A stretch of 64,000 bases of DNA. Source: DATKLL01 sp035542475 (GTDB lineage Bacteria > Desulfobacterota > Syntrophia > Syntrophales > UBA2185). Position numbers and translations under genes: made by a program. Positions 17,962 through 26,934 of this stretch are shown here, in pieces (positions within the stretch are counted from its first letter, which is position 1; the number at the start of each line of letters is the position of its first letter). The DNA lies in contig DATKLL010000134.1 of assembly GCA_035542475.1 (NCBI GenBank), positions 4,409 through 68,408 on the forward strand, given 5' to 3'. The notes under the pieces are model-generated. The model had not been told where the DNA came from. It saw nothing but the letters and a program-made list of their open reading frames with translations, and did no database searches.

Positions 17962-18253
17962 TAAGAACTTTAATTGTCAATATATTTTCTATATCTGACA
18001 TCCTTAGTAATAAATACACAGGAGTGAATTCATATATTGAAGGCAAGTGCTTCTGTGGTATTACGCTACATCACTTCCGATATCAAGTATGGTACGAGCC
18101 TTGCAAAATGAATCTACACATCTCATTTGCTTAGTTTTGAATTCGGCAGCAGGTGCAAATACTCACATGCGACGGAGGGCTTCATTTGTTTTTAACTTTT
18201 GCTTTATTACAGTTTTTTAGAAATGTCTTAATAGGAATGTAAACATATCTATA
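17962..18253. other. intergenic between divergent metF and the amidase gene
   Basis: AT-rich DNA that must hold the promoters of both divergent genes. Apart from the amidase promoter just to its right, I see no RNA gene, riboswitch-like fold or credible small ORF. Confidence 0.5.
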
Positions 18254-18282
18254 TTGAAATCATGTATTAAATCTGATACATT
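18254..18282 (+). promoter_or_regulatory. possible sigma70 promoter of the amidase gene
   Basis: TTGAAA (18254-18259) and TACATT (18277-18282) are 17 bases apart, matching five and four of six consensus bases, about 27 bases ahead of the likely ATG. It is plausible, but such a match can occur by chance in AT-rich DNA. Confidence 0.4.
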
Positions 18283-18308
18283 GGCGAAAATATTTGAGAT
18301 TAGATGAA

Positions 18309-20453
18309 ATGACGCATATAAATAAAATTATTCTTTCCGCCATCCTTATAATGTTATTCCTTTGCACATCACAGGTTAATGCCCAAAACCAAATCCTTAA
18401 TATACGGCACTGGTCGGCACCTGATCATACAAGAGTTGTAATAGATGTGACTGATGATATCGCTTATACAATCGAAAAAGCCGATAAAAGATTAATGATC
18501 GATTTTAAGGAAACTGACATATCTGAAGACTTTCCTGACGAAATCATTTTAAAGAAACCAGGGATTGACAAGGTAATTGTAACCCCCCTTCCGGAAGGTT
18601 CTGTAAGAGTTGAATTGTCAATAGCTGAAAACGTTGAGACAAGGGTATTTAAAATAAACAAAATTCAGGACAAACCGGATCGTGTTGTGATTGATATAGA
18701 ATTCCCTGAGGTGGAGAAAAAGGAAAGCAAAGAAAGAGAAGAGGTAAAGGTTTTAAGAAAGAACAAGATAATCATTATTGATCCCGGTCATGGAGGTGAA
18801 GATCCTGGGGCAGTGGGAAGACTGAAAACACAGGAGAAGAAAGTCGTTCTAGAGATTAGCAGGAAATTAAGGGATATTTTGAACAAGAAAGAAGGTTACC
18901 GTGCTTTTCTTACGAGAAATGGGGATTATTACGTACCATTCAAGAAAAGAGTGAAAATTGCTCGAGAATATGGCGCCGATCTATTTGTGAGTATCCATGC
19001 AGATTCTTTCAAGAAAAGAGGTGCCAGAGGGAGTTCAGTTTATTGCCTTTCACTGAGAGGGGCAAGCAGTGAAGCGGCAAAGCTCTTGGCAAGGAATGAA
19101 AATCTGGCCGACATTATAGGAGGTTCACCCAACGGTGATAATAGTGATGAGACTGATCCGATTATCTTGAATATGTTCCAGACAAATACTATCAACTCCT
19201 CAAAAGTCTTTGGCAGCATGGTTATCAATTGCCTTGATGGGGTGAATCGTGTAAAAAATTACACAGTGCAAGAAGCACCCTTCATAGTGCTGAAACTCCC
19301 TGAGATCCCATCAGTGCTCATAGAAACAGCGTATATTTCCAATCCCGAAGAAGAAAAACTATTGCGGAGTGGTAGATTTCAAAAGGATGTTGCGAGGGCG
19401 ATAGCGGCTGCTATAACAGAATTTCTTCCTGTTCAGCCTGTGAAGCCGTCAAAGACCCCAAAGATTGTGTTAACAAAAAATGAGGATAAGCCAGAGACCC
19501 TCGCTACAGCAAATAATTCGGACAAACCGAAGATGCCTAACGCTGCCTATACCGTCAGAAGAGGCGATACACTTGAGTGGATCGCTAAGAAGCACAACAC
19601 AACAATAAGTACTCTGCTGAAATTGAACAATATGGAAATTGATGATACGTTGTACTTTGGAAAGGTGTTGAAAGTGCCTGCACCGGACAAGAATGTTGCA
19701 GAAGTCAAGCGAGATGAAGATATTAATGCTTCACTTGCCAGTGTAAAATCTTCTGCTCCTTTGCATGCACCCGCCGTGACAGGGTATAAAGAAAGAAAGG
19801 ATGAAGAGGTTAAAGTCTCAAATGCTGGTGAAGGCTCACAGTCCCCTAAGCCTGAACCTGCTTTAACTGTTTATAAAGTCAAGAGAGGTGACACTCTTGA
19901 TAAGATAGCAAGAAGACACAACACAACGATCAGCGTGCTTCTTAAACAAAACAACATGAAGATGAAAGAGCCTTTGTATATCGGGAGGAAGCTCAAGATA
20001 TCAGTACCGGAGAAAGTTGTATCAGAAGAAAAAAAGGGTGGGGAAGTTACGGCCTCAACTGGTGGTGTTAAATCTGTATCTCCCAAATCAGAAGAAGTGG
20101 TAAGTGTGTACATGGTCAAAAGAGGCGATACGCTCGATAAGATAGCAAGAAGGCACAATACGACTATCAGTGTGCTGCTTAAATTGAACAAGATGAAGAT
20201 GAAAGACGCACTGTTTGTTGGGCGGAAATTAAAAATGCCGGATGCGGAAGTTGACGAAAGAGAAGTGAAGAAATCTGCCGCCGAAAAATCCAAAACATTT
20301 ACTTATAGCGTCAAAAAAGGTGATACTCTGGACAAAATTGCCAGAAAGTGTAATACAAGTATAAGTGAATTGCGCAAACTGAATCAGATTAAACGAGCCG
20401 ATGTACTCTATGTTAATCAGAAACTGAAACTTCCCTCAAACCCGTCATTATAA
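18309..20453 (+). CDS. secreted N-acetylmuramoyl-L-alanine amidase with AMIN and four LysM domains
   Basis: About 714 residues. A Sec signal peptide (hydrophobic IILSAILIMLFLCT, cleavage likely after VNA) is followed by an AMIN-like domain (about 25-130). Next comes an Amidase_3 zinc hydrolase (IIIIDPGHGGEDPGAVG near 153, then VSIHADSF and LIETAYISNPEEE), which cuts the amide bond between MurNAc and L-Ala. Four LysM domains follow, each built on GDTL-x-x-IA-x-x-NT-x-IS and joined by Pro/Lys/Glu-rich linkers. Repeats two and three are nearly identical. An AmiC-like role in daughter-cell separation is the natural guess. TTG at 18294 is an alternative start, but the ATG at 18309 gives a better signal peptide. 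Confidence 0.93.
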   Translation: MTHINKIILSAILIMLFLCTSQVNAQNQILNIRHWSAPDHTRVVIDVTDDIAYTIEKADKRLMIDFKETDISEDFPDEIILKKPGIDKVIVTPLPEGSVRVELSIAENVETRVFKINKIQDKPDRVVIDIEFPEVEKKESKEREEVKVLRKNKIIIIDPGHGGEDPGAVGRLKTQEKKVVLEISRKLRDILNKKEGYRAFLTRNGDYYVPFKKRVKIAREYGADLFVSIHADSFKKRGARGSSVYCLSLRGASSEAAKLLARNENLADIIGGSPNGDNSDETDPIILNMFQTNTINSSKVFGSMVINCLDGVNRVKNYTVQEAPFIVLKLPEIPSVLIETAYISNPEEEKLLRSGRFQKDVARAIAAAITEFLPVQPVKPSKTPKIVLTKNEDKPETLATANNSDKPKMPNAAYTVRRGDTLEWIAKKHNTTISTLLKLNNMEIDDTLYFGKVLKVPAPDKNVAEVKRDEDINASLASVKSSAPLHAPAVTGYKERKDEEVKVSNAGEGSQSPKPEPALTVYKVKRGDTLDKIARRHNTTISVLLKQNNMKMKEPLYIGRKLKISVPEKVVSEEKKGGEVTASTGGVKSVSPKSEEVVSVYMVKRGDTLDKIARRHNTTISVLLKLNKMKMKDALFVGRKLKMPDAEVDEREVKKSAAEKSKTFTYSVKKGDTLDKIARKCNTSISELRKLNQIKRADVLYVNQKLKLPSNPSL

Positions 20454-20619
20454 GCAAGAGGGCTGTGTAAGGAATGTAAATTAAACACCGGGGAAGGGTG
20501 TGAAACATCGAATTTGATCAAGTTTCCATCCCGATCTTTTTTTGAAAGATTTACCTCTTTCCGCCACAGCTAGATTTTTGCCCCTACCATAGTGATGCCT
20601 GCTGTCTCCTTTATAAAAA

Positions 20620-20647
20620 ATGCCCCGACCCTGAAGGGACGGGGCAT
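20620..20647. terminator. intrinsic terminator hairpin, probably bidirectional
   Basis: ATGCCCCG (20620-20627) pairs with CGGGGCAT (20640-20647), with an inner CCCT/AGGG. The hairpin is followed by TTTTTT after a few bases on the plus strand, and by a T run directly on the minus strand. It lies between the convergent amidase gene and the NuoF-GltD fusion, so it can stop both. Confidence 0.75.
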
Positions 20648-20683
20648 TTGCGAATTTTTTCAATGAATCCTGATTAATGAAAA

Positions 20684-23600
20684 TCAGCTAATTTCCGCAT
20701 CACAACGCAGACAGCGGCTTGCCTCGAGGACAGCTATCATCTTCTTGTAGCCAAGCTCGACCTCTTTGAAGTTTCGTTTCCTGTCCGGAATATGCATCTC
20801 GGGCATTCTTGCTTGAGGAGCCTCTTCAGACTCTTCATCGATAACGAAAGGTACCTCAATATACTCATCCGGTGGTTCCACGTAAGCAGGTTCGTTGTTG
20901 ACCTTTCTAATATAGGCATCTATATCACGTGCGGCCTGGTGTCCTCCGGCAATAGCACCGATGACTGTATCCGGCCCTGTCAGTGCATCACCACCCGTGA
21001 AAAACTTTGGATTGGTCGTCTGGGACTTGCTTCCTGACCCCAAGTCAAACGTGGACCACTTATTAACATTCACGCCACTATCTTTGGGGACAAAAGTCAT
21101 ATCAGGAACCTGGCCGATCGATGCGATAACAGTATCCACGCTCAGAGTGAATTGTGATCCCGCAATTGCGACAGGTTTCTTCCTTCCGCTCTTGTCGAAA
21201 TCACCTAGTTTCATTCGTTCACAGGTAATACCTGTTACCTTGCCGTCCTTGCCTTCAATCTTGAGCGGCGCAACGAGAAGATCGATCTTGATTCCTTCCT
21301 CTTCAGCGGCATGAATTTCTTCTTCCGCAGCGGGCATGTCCTTCTTCTCACGGCGGTAAAGGATTGTTACATTCGCGCCGAGACGCAATGCCACGCGGGC
21401 TGCGTCGATAGCTGAATTACCGCCACCGATAACAGCCACTCTTGAACCAATAGATTTCTTGCCGCTTGTCCAAGCCGCCTCGTCGGCATTAAAATCTCTC
21501 AGGAATTCGACGCCACCATAAACGCCCTTAAGGTCTTCACCGGGAACTCCCATCGGCTGGCTCTTGTGTGCACCAGTAGCCAAGAAAATATAATCGAAAT
21601 CTTTATTAACCTGATCAAAGGAAATGTCCTTACCCACACGGGTGTTGCACTTTATTTCTACACCAAGAGATTTAACATTGTCATTAATTTCATTGGCCAG
21701 GGTGTTCCTCGGGAGTCTGTAGGCCGGAATGGCCCAGCGCAGCATTCCACCTGGTTCAGATAGTTCTTCAAAGACGGTTACCTTATATCCTCTGAGAGCT
21801 AAGTCTCGTGCTGCTGTTAGACCGGCCGGACCCGCGCCTATAACGGCGATCTTTTGTTTTCTTGTCACCGGTACTGCAACTGTTTCCGGTCTTGGTGCAT
21901 TGTCTGTAATGAACCTCTTCAGGAATTTGATGGCAAGCGGTTCATCAAGATTGCCCCTTCGGCACTTCGCCTGGCATTTATGGTCGCAAACCCTCCCGCA
22001 CACGGAAGGGAAGGGGTTTGTCTTTAACATTACTTTGTAGGCATCGCTCAATCGTTCTGCACGGATGAGGGCGATGTAAGCAGGCACGTCCATTCCGGCG
22101 GGACAAGTATGCTGGCACGGCGATTTGAAAAGTGCTGAACATACAACAGCCCGGCATTTCTTATCTCTTATATGTTCCTCGTATTCATCCTTGAAATAGC
22201 GTATGGTACTGAGGACCGGGTTCGGGGCTGTCTGCCCAAGACCGCAAAGAGAGGCATTTTTGATAATGCCGGCCATATCCTGGAGGATTTCAATATCGCC
22301 TTCCTTGCCCTTACCCTGGGTAATGTTTGTCAGCATTTCCAGCATTCTCTTTGTACCTTCCCTGCAGGGTGTACATTTTCCGCAGGATTCATCCTGGACG
22401 AAATCCATGAAGAATCGGGCCATGTCAACAGCGCATTTGTCCTCGTTCAAAACGATCATACCGCCGGAACCCATGATGGCTCCCAACTCCGTAACTCGCT
22501 CAAAATCTACCGGTGCATTGAGGTGCTCAATAGGGATACATCCGCCGGAAGGTCCACCTAACTGTGCGGCCTTAAACTTTTTCCCACCTGGACAGCCACC
22601 ACCAATGTCGTAAACGATCTGGCCAAGGGTAGTTCCCATAGGAACTTCCACAAGACCGACGTTGTTTACATCGCCTGTAAGGGCGAATACCTTTGTGCCC
22701 TTGCTTTTTTCTGTTCCAATAGCGTTGTACCAGGATGCCCCGTTCATTATGATCTGGCCAATATTGGCGAATGTCTCCACGTTGTTCAGAACGGAGGGTT
22801 TGGCCCAAAGCCCTGCAATGGCAGGGAAGGGCGGCCTTGGCCGCGGCATGCCGCGTTTTCCTTCGATGGATGTCATCAAGGCTGTCTCTTCGCCGCATAC
22901 AAAGGCGCCAGCGCCTTGATAAATTTCAATGTCAACATCGAATCCGGTACCGAGGATGTTCTTTCCCAAAAGACCGTATTCTTTTGCCTGCTTAATTGCA
23001 ATACCCAAGCGATGAAGGGCAAGAGGGTATTCTGCACGGCAGTATATATAGCCTTGATGTGCGCCGATGGCCTTCGCAGCAATGACCATGCCTTCTAGGA
23101 CGGCATGGGGATCAGCCTCAAGAACGCTTCTATCCATAAAGGCACCGGGATCGCCTTCATCTGCATTGCAGAGGATGTATTTTACGTCACCCGGCTGTGA
23201 AGCACAGAATCTCCATTTTAGGCCTGTAGGGAAACCAGCGCCGCCTCTCCCGCGTAATCCTGAGTCGAGGACTTCTTTGACAATCTGTTCCGGCGTCATT
23301 TCCGTCAGGGCCTTTGCCATTCCTGCATAACCGTCTCTGGCAATAGCCTCATCAATATTTTCCGGATCAATCCTGCCCCTGTTTTTCAATACTATGAGCT
23401 TCTGGTGGGCAAAAAATGGTATCTCATACATCTGGGGGATTGTTTCTTGTGTGAGAGGCTCTTTGTAAAGAAGCCGCTCCAAGATTCTCCCTTTCACGAG
23501 ATGCTCTTCAACCAGTTCAGGCATATCCTCCGGTCTCATTGACATATAGATAACGCCTTCTGGATATACCACCATTATGGGGCCTAAGGCGCAAAACCCG

Positions 23601-23746
23601 TTACAACCGGTTTCAACAACTCTTACCTGATCTGAAAATCCCCGCTTATCAATCTCTGCCTGCAACGCTTGTTTTACTTTAAGAGTTCCGGAAGCATGAC
23701 ATCCGGTTCCTCCGCAGATTAAAAAATGCGAACGAAACGCTTTCAT
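20684..23746 (-). CDS. NuoF/HndC-type NADH dehydrogenase subunit fused to a GltD/NfnB-like flavoprotein
   Basis: About 1020 residues in three parts. First, a thioredoxin-like [2Fe-2S] domain (about 1-90; GGTGC and ETGCNGFC). Second, NuoF (about 100-540) with the FMN/NAD loop GRGGAGFPTGLKWRF and the N3-type cluster motif CGKCTPCREGTKRM plus a later Cys. Third, a domain that starts with the Cys-rich CQHTCPAGMDVPAY and CGRVCDHKCQAKCRRG ([4Fe-4S]), then FAD (VIGAGPAGLTAARDLA) and NAD(P) (VIGGGNSAIDAARVALRLG) Rossmann folds, as in GltD and NfnB. It should pass electrons between NAD(H) and a second nucleotide or ferredoxin. I chose the ATG at 23746, with AGGAGG 11 bases ahead. It follows HndB-like and NuoE genes. 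No hydrogenase or formate dehydrogenase catalytic gene is nearby. Confidence 0.88.
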   Translation of the reverse strand: MKAFRSHFLICGGTGCHASGTLKVKQALQAEIDKRGFSDQVRVVETGCNGFCALGPIMVVYPEGVIYMSMRPEDMPELVEEHLVKGRILERLLYKEPLTQETIPQMYEIPFFAHQKLIVLKNRGRIDPENIDEAIARDGYAGMAKALTEMTPEQIVKEVLDSGLRGRGGAGFPTGLKWRFCASQPGDVKYILCNADEGDPGAFMDRSVLEADPHAVLEGMVIAAKAIGAHQGYIYCRAEYPLALHRLGIAIKQAKEYGLLGKNILGTGFDVDIEIYQGAGAFVCGEETALMTSIEGKRGMPRPRPPFPAIAGLWAKPSVLNNVETFANIGQIIMNGASWYNAIGTEKSKGTKVFALTGDVNNVGLVEVPMGTTLGQIVYDIGGGCPGGKKFKAAQLGGPSGGCIPIEHLNAPVDFERVTELGAIMGSGGMIVLNEDKCAVDMARFFMDFVQDESCGKCTPCREGTKRMLEMLTNITQGKGKEGDIEILQDMAGIIKNASLCGLGQTAPNPVLSTIRYFKDEYEEHIRDKKCRAVVCSALFKSPCQHTCPAGMDVPAYIALIRAERLSDAYKVMLKTNPFPSVCGRVCDHKCQAKCRRGNLDEPLAIKFLKRFITDNAPRPETVAVPVTRKQKIAVIGAGPAGLTAARDLALRGYKVTVFEELSEPGGMLRWAIPAYRLPRNTLANEINDNVKSLGVEIKCNTRVGKDISFDQVNKDFDYIFLATGAHKSQPMGVPGEDLKGVYGGVEFLRDFNADEAAWTSGKKSIGSRVAVIGGGNSAIDAARVALRLGANVTILYRREKKDMPAAEEEIHAAEEEGIKIDLLVAPLKIEGKDGKVTGITCERMKLGDFDKSGRKKPVAIAGSQFTLSVDTVIASIGQVPDMTFVPKDSGVNVNKWSTFDLGSGSKSQTTNPKFFTGGDALTGPDTVIGAIAGGHQAARDIDAYIRKVNNEPAYVEPPDEYIEVPFVIDEESEEAPQARMPEMHIPDRKRNFKEVELGYKKMIAVLEASRCLRCDAEIS

Positions 23747-23832
23747 GTGGATACTATCCTCCTTCATGTAATTATATCAATCTTTGTAGTAAGGGAGCAC
23801 TCATCGCGACCTTACCAATAACTCCCATGGCT

Positions 23833-24201
23833 TTAGCCTCGGGCAATAGCAAACATGGTCTGAACTTCACCCTGCTGGACGTGCCTTTTGAACACCTGAC
23901 GCATTTTATTTGCATCCATCTGTCCGTAAATGATCGGTTGCTGCCCGATTAGTTCTACGGTGACCATGGGTTCCTTGCTGCACATCCCTGCACAACCGGA
24001 TGTAGTTACTATGACATCTGTAACACCTGCTTCGGCAATCTCACTCATCAATGAATCCATGACTGTTCTCGCACCAGCGGCGACACCGCACGTACCCATG
24101 TGTACAGTAATCTTCGCTCTCTGGCCGCCTTCTCTCAATGCGGTTTCTGAGTGAACCTTATCCTTGATTTTTTTCAAATCCGCTATCGTTAATTTTGCCA
24201 T
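23833..24201 (-). CDS. HndB-like thioredoxin-fold [2Fe-2S] protein
   Basis: 122 residues of the small (2Fe-2S) ferredoxin-like subunits found with NADH- or NADP-linked hydrogenases (HndB type). Visible motifs: HMGTCGVAAGARTVMDSL near residue 34 and TTSGCAGMCSKEPMV near 66, giving three clustered Cys as in other HndB proteins. It probably relays electrons between the NuoE and NuoF-fusion subunits in the cytoplasm. Spacing to the neighbours is short (20 bases after nuoE, then 86 bases to the fusion gene), so an operon is likely. Confidence 0.85.
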   Translation of the reverse strand: MAKLTIADLKKIKDKVHSETALREGGQRAKITVHMGTCGVAAGARTVMDSLMSEIAEAGVTDVIVTTSGCAGMCSKEPMVTVELIGQQPIIYGQMDANKMRQVFKRHVQQGEVQTMFAIARG

Positions 24202-24221
24202 AACTGCTCCCCTTATCCTTA

Positions 24222-24728
24222 TTAATTATACTGAACTATAACTTCTTTAACTTTTGCCGGTTTCAATCTGCCGTGAACGTTATCGCCAACGAAAATCACC
24301 GGTCCTAACCCACAAGCGCCTACGCAACGGACTGTTTCCAGTGTGAAGAGCCTGTCGGCGGTAGTCCCTCCCTCTTCCACATTAAGTTCTTTCTTAACGT
24401 TTTCATAGATGCTCTTGCCGCCACGGACATAACAGGCAGTACCCAGGCACACGCGCATAGTGTGCTTGCCGCGAGGGGTCATTGTAAAGAAAGAGTAAAA
24501 CGTTGTCACGCCATAGACGCGACTCAGAGGCAAATTAAGCCCGCTGGCGATGATTTTCAGGATGGGCATCGGCAGAAACTCAAGTACACCCTGCGCCTCC
24601 TCCAAAACAGGAATCAATGATCCGGGTTTGTCTTTATACTTGGCAATGATTTCGTCCAACTTTTTTAGTTGTTCTTTTGAGAATTCCTTTGATATGTCAA
24701 TATCAACATTCGCCGCTTTTGCTTTCAT
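24222..24728 (-). CDS. NuoE/HndA-type [2Fe-2S] subunit
   Basis: 168 residues, the 24-kDa thioredoxin-like subunit of NADH dehydrogenase and NAD(P)-reducing hydrogenases. The [2Fe-2S] ligands are in CLGTACYVRGG near residue 98 and VRCVGACGLGPV near 136, the full four-Cys set. An N-terminal helical domain (YKDKPGSLIPVLEEAQ near 32) precedes VYGVTTFYSFF near 76, both typical. It works with the NuoF part of the fusion encoded two genes downstream. The ribosome site AAGGAGG is just ahead of the ATG. Confidence 0.93.
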   Translation of the reverse strand: MKAKAANVDIDISKEFSKEQLKKLDEIIAKYKDKPGSLIPVLEEAQGVLEFLPMPILKIIASGLNLPLSRVYGVTTFYSFFTMTPRGKHTMRVCLGTACYVRGGKSIYENVKKELNVEEGGTTADRLFTLETVRCVGACGLGPVIFVGDNVHGRLKPAKVKEVIVQYN

Positions 24729-24757
24729 GTACTAAATCCTCCTTGCTAATACATAAT

Positions 24758-25306
24758 TCATGCTTCCGTCCCTATTTCTTTCAAGCCCTCCTGAATATGG
24801 TCCCTGATGAAATTTAAAACTTCCACATGATTGATTGGTACATCATCAATTTCTTTCTTGACGTCTCTTGTATCTAAAATATATTTCCGATCATTACGTT
24901 GATGGCGGTAAATGAAATCAACATCCGTATTGCCCGCTATCAGTGTGACCAGGGTGCTTGCGATATCGCCAAGGGGTTGTCGGTCAATATGATTAAGCTT
25001 AAATTCAGCTACAACCCTAGTTCCTTCACCTCCCTTCGATTCTATAATAAATTTACCGTTTGTCCTTTCTGTGGCCTGAGCAAGCATCGGAAGCCCTAAA
25101 CCGATGTTGCGAACCTTTTTTGTCGTAAAAAATGGATCCATGGCCTTCTTGAGAACGTCCTCGCTCATGCCGGATCCATTATCCTTGATTTCCAAGGTCA
25201 GGGTGTCCCCTGTCGTATCTTCGATAATGGTTATATAAACTGTTTTAGCGCCGGCACGGGTGGAATTTTCCACGATATCCAGGATATGAAGGGAAAGCTC
25301 AAGCAA
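24758..25306 (-). CDS. GHKL-type ATP-binding protein without histidine-kinase dimerisation domain
   Basis: 182 residues. The first 110 are a stand-alone HATPase_c domain: N box ILDIVENSTRAGAKTV near residue 8, G1 box IKDNGSGM near 37, F box MDPFFTTK near 51, G2 box NIGLGLPM near 62, and GKGT-like GGEGTRVVAEF near 84. The rest is a short alpha/beta tail of unknown role. There is no phosphoacceptor His region. Proteins like this accompany the DRTGG/PHP/NuoE gene sets of anaerobes, where they probably regulate the redox operon. The partner is unknown. Its start lies 3 bases from the PHP gene's end. Confidence 0.8.
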   Translation of the reverse strand: MLELSLHILDIVENSTRAGAKTVYITIIEDTTGDTLTLEIKDNGSGMSEDVLKKAMDPFFTTKKVRNIGLGLPMLAQATERTNGKFIIESKGGEGTRVVAEFKLNHIDRQPLGDIASTLVTLIAGNTDVDFIYRHQRNDRKYILDTRDVKKEIDDVPINHVEVLNFIRDHIQEGLKEIGTEA

Positions 25307-25309
25307 TCA

Positions 25310-26047
25310 TCACTCCTGAATATATCTTCCTTCCCGATGCTCAAAGGCCATTTTCAACTCAGAAATCGTTCCTCTCTCAAGAAACATGGTCGTTGTCCCT
25401 TGTCCGATATCCTTGATAAAATGCGCGTCCGATGATTCGATAAAGGGAAAGCGTGCAAGCTCCGGATATCTTATCCGTGCTCCTTGTATTCCTGTCTGAT
25501 GCGTTACCTCAAGGGCATCGAGAGGGATTTCCGGGTCAATAAAACCTAACTGGCTTATGACACTGAAACTTTCACGATCAATATGAGAAGCGATTGCAAG
25601 CCCGCCGACATTGTGTATAAGATGAATAATATCAAGTAACGGTAACTTGGTCGCTCCGAGGAGGAATCTATCGTTAAAACCTTCCACTTCGTCCAGATCA
25701 TTGACGATGGCCTGGCAACCGAAAATTTCCTCTCTATTTGTACCGGAAAGATGATCATAAATAATATCCTGGATCTTCTTCAGGTCATCCAATGTATCAA
25801 AAAGAGCCAGCAGATGAACTTCTTCACTGCTCGTTATTTCTATTCCTGGGAGGATAGTAAGGGCCTTTCCCTCAGCTAACCTCAACACAAACTGCATATT
25901 CTCCGAGGCATTGTGGTCGCAGATCGCGACGATGTCCAGTTGTTTGGCGATGGATTTCTCAACCACAGCCCTTGGATACATTTCCAAATCTGCACAGGGT
26001 GAAAGACATGTATGCATATGGAGATCGCAGCGAAAAGCCCTGAGCAT
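25310..26047 (-). CDS. PHP-domain phosphoesterase
   Basis: 245 residues with the PHP metal-binding motifs: CDLHMHTCLSPCADL near residue 7 (HxH), VAICDHNASENM near 40, LPGIEITSSEEVHLL near 63, ASHIDRESFSV near 154 and SSDAHFIKDIG near 213. The family hydrolyses phosphate esters, including histidinol phosphate and nucleotide 3',5'-bisphosphates; the substrate here is unknown. It lies between a DRTGG protein and the GHKL ATPase in one minus-strand block, so a role in nucleotide-linked control of the NADH module is possible but unproven. Confidence 0.87.
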   Translation of the reverse strand: MLRAFRCDLHMHTCLSPCADLEMYPRAVVEKSIAKQLDIVAICDHNASENMQFVLRLAEGKALTILPGIEITSSEEVHLLALFDTLDDLKKIQDIIYDHLSGTNREEIFGCQAIVNDLDEVEGFNDRFLLGATKLPLLDIIHLIHNVGGLAIASHIDRESFSVISQLGFIDPEIPLDALEVTHQTGIQGARIRYPELARFPFIESSDAHFIKDIGQGTTTMFLERGTISELKMAFEHREGRYIQE

Positions 26048-26112
26048 AAGGATTTAATATCCACAAGAAGAAGGGACCGTCATCATGGTCGTATCTTCTT
26101 TTTGCCCCCGTA

Positions 26113-26454
26113 TTAATCAGTTTTTTTAATTAAGTTGTATATCCTGCCTGTGAGCTCGAACCCGGATAGATCTGACACCATTATAGGGATACCTTCCTTT
26201 ATTGCCTTCTCGAGGGTATCCTTAGCCGGCTCGCTACCCTGAACGAGGATGATCCCGGCGTGTTCTTTAAGACTGGCAACGGCAACAATGTTCTGATGAA
26301 CCTGGCGTGTGATCCAGATGTCACCTTCTTTACTATTTGCCATCACATCGCTTAATAAATCTCCGATATATCCCCCCCGTATCTCTCTTTTCAGCTTGTC
26401 TTTGCCTGATTTGACCTGTAAATTTAAGGCCTTGACGATAGATTCAAAATCCAC
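26113..26454 (-). CDS. DRTGG-domain protein (second copy)
   Basis: 113 residues of the DRTGG fold, a small domain also found in phosphotransacetylase and CBS-associated proteins and thought to bind nucleotide. The core is RGGYIGDLLSDVMANSKEGDIWITRQVHQNIVAVA, then GIILVQGSEPAKDTLEKAIKEGIPIMVSDLSGFELTGRIY, parallel to the copy at 26935-27297. It is separated from that copy by an RsbW-like ATPase gene. No catalytic residues can be assigned. Start ATG at 26454. Confidence 0.82.
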   Translation of the reverse strand: MDFESIVKALNLQVKSGKDKLKREIRGGYIGDLLSDVMANSKEGDIWITRQVHQNIVAVASLKEHAGIILVQGSEPAKDTLEKAIKEGIPIMVSDLSGFELTGRIYNLIKKTD

Positions 26455-26476
26455 GTCATCGAGCTCCTTTTCTCAA

Positions 26477-26926
26477 CTATTGTAAAGAGGCACTATTTGT
26501 TTGAATAATCATCTTCAAGTGAGTTCCTTTGCCGACTTCTGATGAGATATGGAATATATCTGAAAAACTCTTTATATTGCACAATCCCATTCCGGCACCG
26601 AATCCCATTTCCCTGATCTTTTGGCTTGCCGTTGAATAACCCGGTTGCATGGCTAGTTCTATATCTGGAATTCCCTGACCTTCGTCTATAGCCTCTATCA
26701 AAATACAATCAGGAACGACACGAAGACGAATCATCCCCTTTTTTGCATAAGAAACAATATTTATTTCAGATTCATAAGCCACAAGGGCAGCTTTCCTGAC
26801 CAGGTCGCTGGAAATACCTATGCGCTTCAGAATGGCTTTAATATTTCCGGATACCTCTCCGGCAGTGTCAAAATCCCCGCCAACAACAGTAAAACTTCCT
26901 TCATATAAGGGTTTTTTTTCATCCAC
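26477..26926 (-). CDS. RsbW-like anti-sigma-factor ATPase
   Basis: 149 residues of the serine-kinase GHKL family (RsbW/SpoIIAB type). The N box is ALVAYESEINIVSYAKKG near residue 46, the G1 box EAIDEGQGIPDIELAMQPG near 74, and the G2 box REMGFGAGMGLCNIKSF near 101. Such proteins hold a sigma factor or partner protein and are freed by an STAS antagonist; neither partner is visible here. Its place between two DRTGG genes, ahead of PHP, GHKL and NuoE genes, repeats an arrangement I recall from hydrogenase loci of anaerobic Firmicutes. Confidence 0.85.
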   Translation of the reverse strand: MDEKKPLYEGSFTVVGGDFDTAGEVSGNIKAILKRIGISSDLVRKAALVAYESEINIVSYAKKGMIRLRVVPDCILIEAIDEGQGIPDIELAMQPGYSTASQKIREMGFGAGMGLCNIKSFSDIFHISSEVGKGTHLKMIIQTNSASLQ

Positions 26927-26934
26927 GATGACGT

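Noticed and set aside
17923..18000. Riboswitch (SAM or B12 type) ahead of metF
   Set aside because: I looked for conserved riboswitch cores in the upstream DNA and saw none.
20481..20663. A 60-codon minus-strand frame between the amidase and the NuoF fusion
   Set aside because: It runs through the terminator hairpin and has no family signal.
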